Origin: an uncultured Clostridia bacterium
Lineage (GTDB): Bacteria > Bacillota > Clostridia > Oscillospirales > Acutalibacteraceae
Assembly (NCBI GenBank): GCA_947593615.1
Contig: CANQDR010000004.1
Location: 25,403 to 89,402, forward strand
Direction: 5' to 3'
Length of the DNA: 64,000 nucleotides
A program made the translations under genes and the position numbers. Positions 62,801-64,000 of this stretch are shown here, one piece after another. Within the stretch, counting starts at the first letter, position 1, and every line of letters begins with the position of its first letter. Below the pieces are notes generated by a model. That model ran no database searches. It was not told where the DNA came from and saw only the letters and a list, made by a program, of their open reading frames with translations.

Positions 62801-63724
62801 GTTGAAAGAATCACTAATATGTCCACTTAAGTATCCTACAATTCCTCCACAGGTTCCTTCAAAACTACTTCCCGTAGCTTTAAAAATAATACTTCCCATA
62901 TTGTAACATTGTGTTACTGTTACTCCATGTCCAGCTATACCACCTACTGCACTTAACCCATCTGCATCAGTAGCTTTACAAGAAATGTTTCCAAGATTAT
63001 AGCACAAAAATGCAGTTCCAATTCCTACAATTCCACCTATATATACATTTTGATTGTAATATCCGGTGGATAAATTTTCTATGTTACCACTAAAGTAGCA
63101 ACTTTCTGCCTTTCCATTACCAATTATGCCTCCTAAGCATTCAGCCTGCGAATTTATAGTGCCCGAAACGCCACAATTAATAGCATTACCGTCTCCTGCC
63201 ACTCCACCTATAGTTGATGTTTGTGTTGACTCAATATTAACATTATCTAAATACAAATTTTTAATTGTTGCGCCATTTGAATCTCCAAACAAGCCCAATG
63301 CGGTTGTAGATTCTACATCTTTTATACTTAAATTGCTAATTGAATATCCATTTCCATCAAAAACCAACGAAAAGTCATCTATCGGAAGCCAACAGCTGTA
63401 TTGGCTAAAATCAAGATTATTCATCAATATATAATTTTTTGATAAATCATTTCGTACATTATTTAAATCTTCTTCTGTAAAGATTCCGGTATAACCATTG
63501 GGAACTTTAGTTAAATGTGTGACTGGATTAATAAACTTGTAATTAGTCAAACCATTATCAATGGCATTACTGTTTCCAAAAGAAAAACTGTCTAATCTCA
63601 TGGAATCATTAAGGTCATTATTATCAAGACTAACAGCTGTTGCCGAAAACATAGTTATCGATAGTGCAGAAAATACGAGTAAAACTGACATAATAAGTGA
63701 AAGGGTTCTTTTAATTTTCTCCAT
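59834..63724 (-). CDS. Secreted GLUG-repeat protein with C-terminal type I dockerin
   Basis: The 1296-residue protein has a signal peptide (about 1-32, ending SATAVS) and GLUG-type repeats over about residues 160-390, seen as recurring GGIxGxG...CYNxG units. A Big_2-like segment lies near 455-540. Then comes a long helix-rich region of unknown fold (about 730-1090) and a type I dockerin (about 1231-1296) with calcium loops DANGDGRLSVID and DVNKDGAVNVMD. No glycosidase or protease motif recognised. Probably displayed through a cohesin. ATG 63724 follows AAGGATAG; the TTG at 63730 is too close to that signal. Preceded by a leader ORF and a strong promoter. Confidence 0.82.
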   Translation of the reverse strand: MEKIKRTLSLIMSVLLVFSALSITMFSATAVSLDNNDLNDSMRLDSFSFGNSNAIDNGLTNYKFINPVTHLTKVPNGYTGIFTEEDLNNVRNDLSKNYILMNNLDFSQYSCWLPIDDFSLVFDGNGYSISNLSIKDVESTTALGLFGDSNGATIKNLYLDNVNIESTQTSTIGGVAGDGNAINCGVSGTINSQAECLGGIIGNGKAESCYFSGNIENLSTGYYNQNVYIGGIVGIGTAFLCYNLGNISCKATDADGLSAVGGIAGHGVTVTQCYNMGSIIFKATGSSFEGTCGGIVGYLSGHISDSFNFGDLSSTSYYVAQVGGICGYSVQGGSIDDCYNVGELLAKSDKYPYAGRYEGGIIGLSVSGLKITDCYYVNTTQSVAGSGNVSSKVITKGVASFDINAFCYQSSFPGLDFESVWTMEGNENYLFPELINLPITYVEDQTYTQLYFEEPVTILNVGETHQLVVHSRDVSYVNGEPVYSNDRIVDNSEIAWDGYYDDNGIIKMSDDGRVTALKEGIEYVLIHSKNDINLGTSCRVFVGNPNEFSYTATYDNKQYYAEGGFFSEVSSVSDCVEIYTLLENKLADELKDLTSIGGDPYGEEARAKFKDIAPITLTATVSGNGLSFDRDLDVKTYTVMFDKLSVGKAVDDVLMLFPRNINIAPSGNTYTVTVTLRSDSFETITEQYTFTVENPETKNANEHISFVSENPDYRVSKKNIYGETMATLKNDAEYKWSKFSSFDFDNYYEVVFADILVELMNVNQMGHLSLLPVIKEWVGNYKTILSAVSEIVEEDNTTGIKIPDNAVDKLLKKSKYITDGMNVDDELRDLVLKKLHEKVSIDKINSAFAVVDKTQQFYSFFKLGINITNDIADYINSVSILNTYKEMNDDFKTVIKQLYNNIPDSEKKLKSAVNHYVNLDTSFGQSDEYFTEVISLSKDITLDVFKTVYKAQFSAALLKSVGSITIKGAALSSTAAFSSITTGLSSGTALGFCISDVLCNNSGKAAELGKTIAMSEFSPYVINTLNHYESKLYSERNDASVAEFENAFALHKATQSYIMEHTVKALETKRDSIIIKLFSRDDYDGLISDTLATKSSIDNLKCHYDINQGSTVTSRTKVIAIKCPVNVFVYDETGAEIVRIVNDITEYFAQGINVFVEDGKKYIALPTSQKYSLKIVATDEGAMEYIVTEYNDGVERLRTVKMNEIPLTDGKIFTGEIVESTEVESDSYALKIFGDANGDGRLSVIDATLIQKYSASIEEITGDKLEVSDVNKDGAVNVMDATEIQKYLADLPSVLV

Positions 63725-63743
63725 GGTCAACTATCCTTAAAAT

Positions 63744-63836
63744 TTATTTGGCGATTATTGTGCAAAAACGAACATCAACAAAATTATTTTTTTGTTGACG
63801 CTGAAGCAAAGACAGACAGTATTTAAATTTTTGCAT
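63744..63836 (-). CDS. 30-codon leader ORF upstream of the GLUG-dockerin gene
   Basis: ATG 63836 has a near-perfect Shine-Dalgarno (AAGGAG with 7-nt spacing) and the frame runs 30 codons, MQKFKYCLSLLQRQQ... to TAA at 63744, ending 20 nt before the main ATG. The product is basic and hydrophobic-poor, with no family. It lies wholly inside the predicted 5' UTR, so it may control translation of the big gene. Confidence 0.55.
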   Translation of the reverse strand: MQKFKYCLSLLQRQQKNNFVDVRFCTIIAK

Positions 63837-63866
63837 AAAAATCTCCTTGTTGTAAAATTTAAATCT

Positions 63867-63895
63867 ATAATACAATATTTGTCAATAATTGTCAA
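63867..63895 (-). promoter_or_regulatory. Strong promoter of the GLUG-dockerin gene
   Basis: On the minus strand TTGACA (63890-63895), 17-bp spacer, TATTAT (63867-63872). Predicted start near 63860, giving a leader of about 136 nt. Confidence 0.75.
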
Positions 63896-64000
63896 TATTT
63901 TATGTAAAAATTAATTTTATACTAATGTAGGATTACAATAGATGTGTTACAAAAAATGAGAGTGAACCGTGGAATTGAGGAAAACTGCAAGCAGTTTACA

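Overview
The window reads as chromosome from a low-GC, spore-forming, anaerobic Firmicute of the Clostridia, most like a Ruminococcus-type Oscillospiraceae member. Four things point there: GerA-type germination genes plus YabP, YabQ and WhiA; an rnfCDGEAB operon with its own ApbE; an HprK-centred operon; and three secreted proteins ending in type I dockerins or dockerin-like tails, as in ruminococcal cellulosomes and amylosomes. No cohesin is visible. The species assignment is inference from gene content only.

Layout. 1-2.5 kb: the 5' part of a lipoprotein cyclophilin gene (minus), then a Wzm/Wzt-type polysaccharide ABC exporter. 2.5-10.2 kb is the most accessory-looking stretch. It holds a 1654-residue secreted protein with InlB-like repeats and a possible CBM26-like starch-binding segment behind a roughly 360-nt leader, an unannotated 48-residue acidic peptide, a BspA-like leucine-rich dockerin protein, and an HPr-kinase-fold protein separated from the preceding gene by a terminator. 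10.2-14.4 kb: DUF421/DUF4363 divergent from a GerA-like trio.

14.6-32.8 kb is one long co-directional run of housekeeping genes: hprK-PHP-murB-rapZ-whiA, xseB-ispA-dxs-tlyA-nadK-argR-recN, and recJ-relA-dtd-MBL-hemZ. Several usual neighbours (yvcK, xseA, apt) are missing. 32.8-39 kb reproduces the Bacillus yabM-mazG-yabO-yabP-yabQ-divIC-yabR order with hup inserted, followed by hpf. 39-46.8 kb holds an RNA methyltransferase, a membrane-anchored repeat protein, a dockerin-like protein, a ComEC-like MBL lipoprotein with DUF3006, and an AT-rich three-gene block ending in an M16 peptidase with an odd zinc site, beside tRNA-Thr(CGU).

47-50.5 kb: an XRE regulator, then rpsO-pnp with a structured rpsO leader and a structured rpsO-pnp spacer. 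50.7-57.6 kb: apbE, NusG-II, Gx transporter and rnfCDGEAB, a coherent unit in which ApbE would attach FMN to RnfG and RnfD. 57.9-64 kb: a glutathione peroxidase, then on the minus strand tcdA, an Rrf2 regulator and a 1296-residue GLUG/dockerin protein preceded by a 30-codon leader ORF.

The least explained items are the peptide/kinase locus (8.4-10.2 kb), the leader and duplicated translation start of the giant gene, the leader ORFs before hemZ and the GLUG/dockerin gene, and the rpsO-pnp spacer structure. All calls come from reading the sequence; no database search was run.
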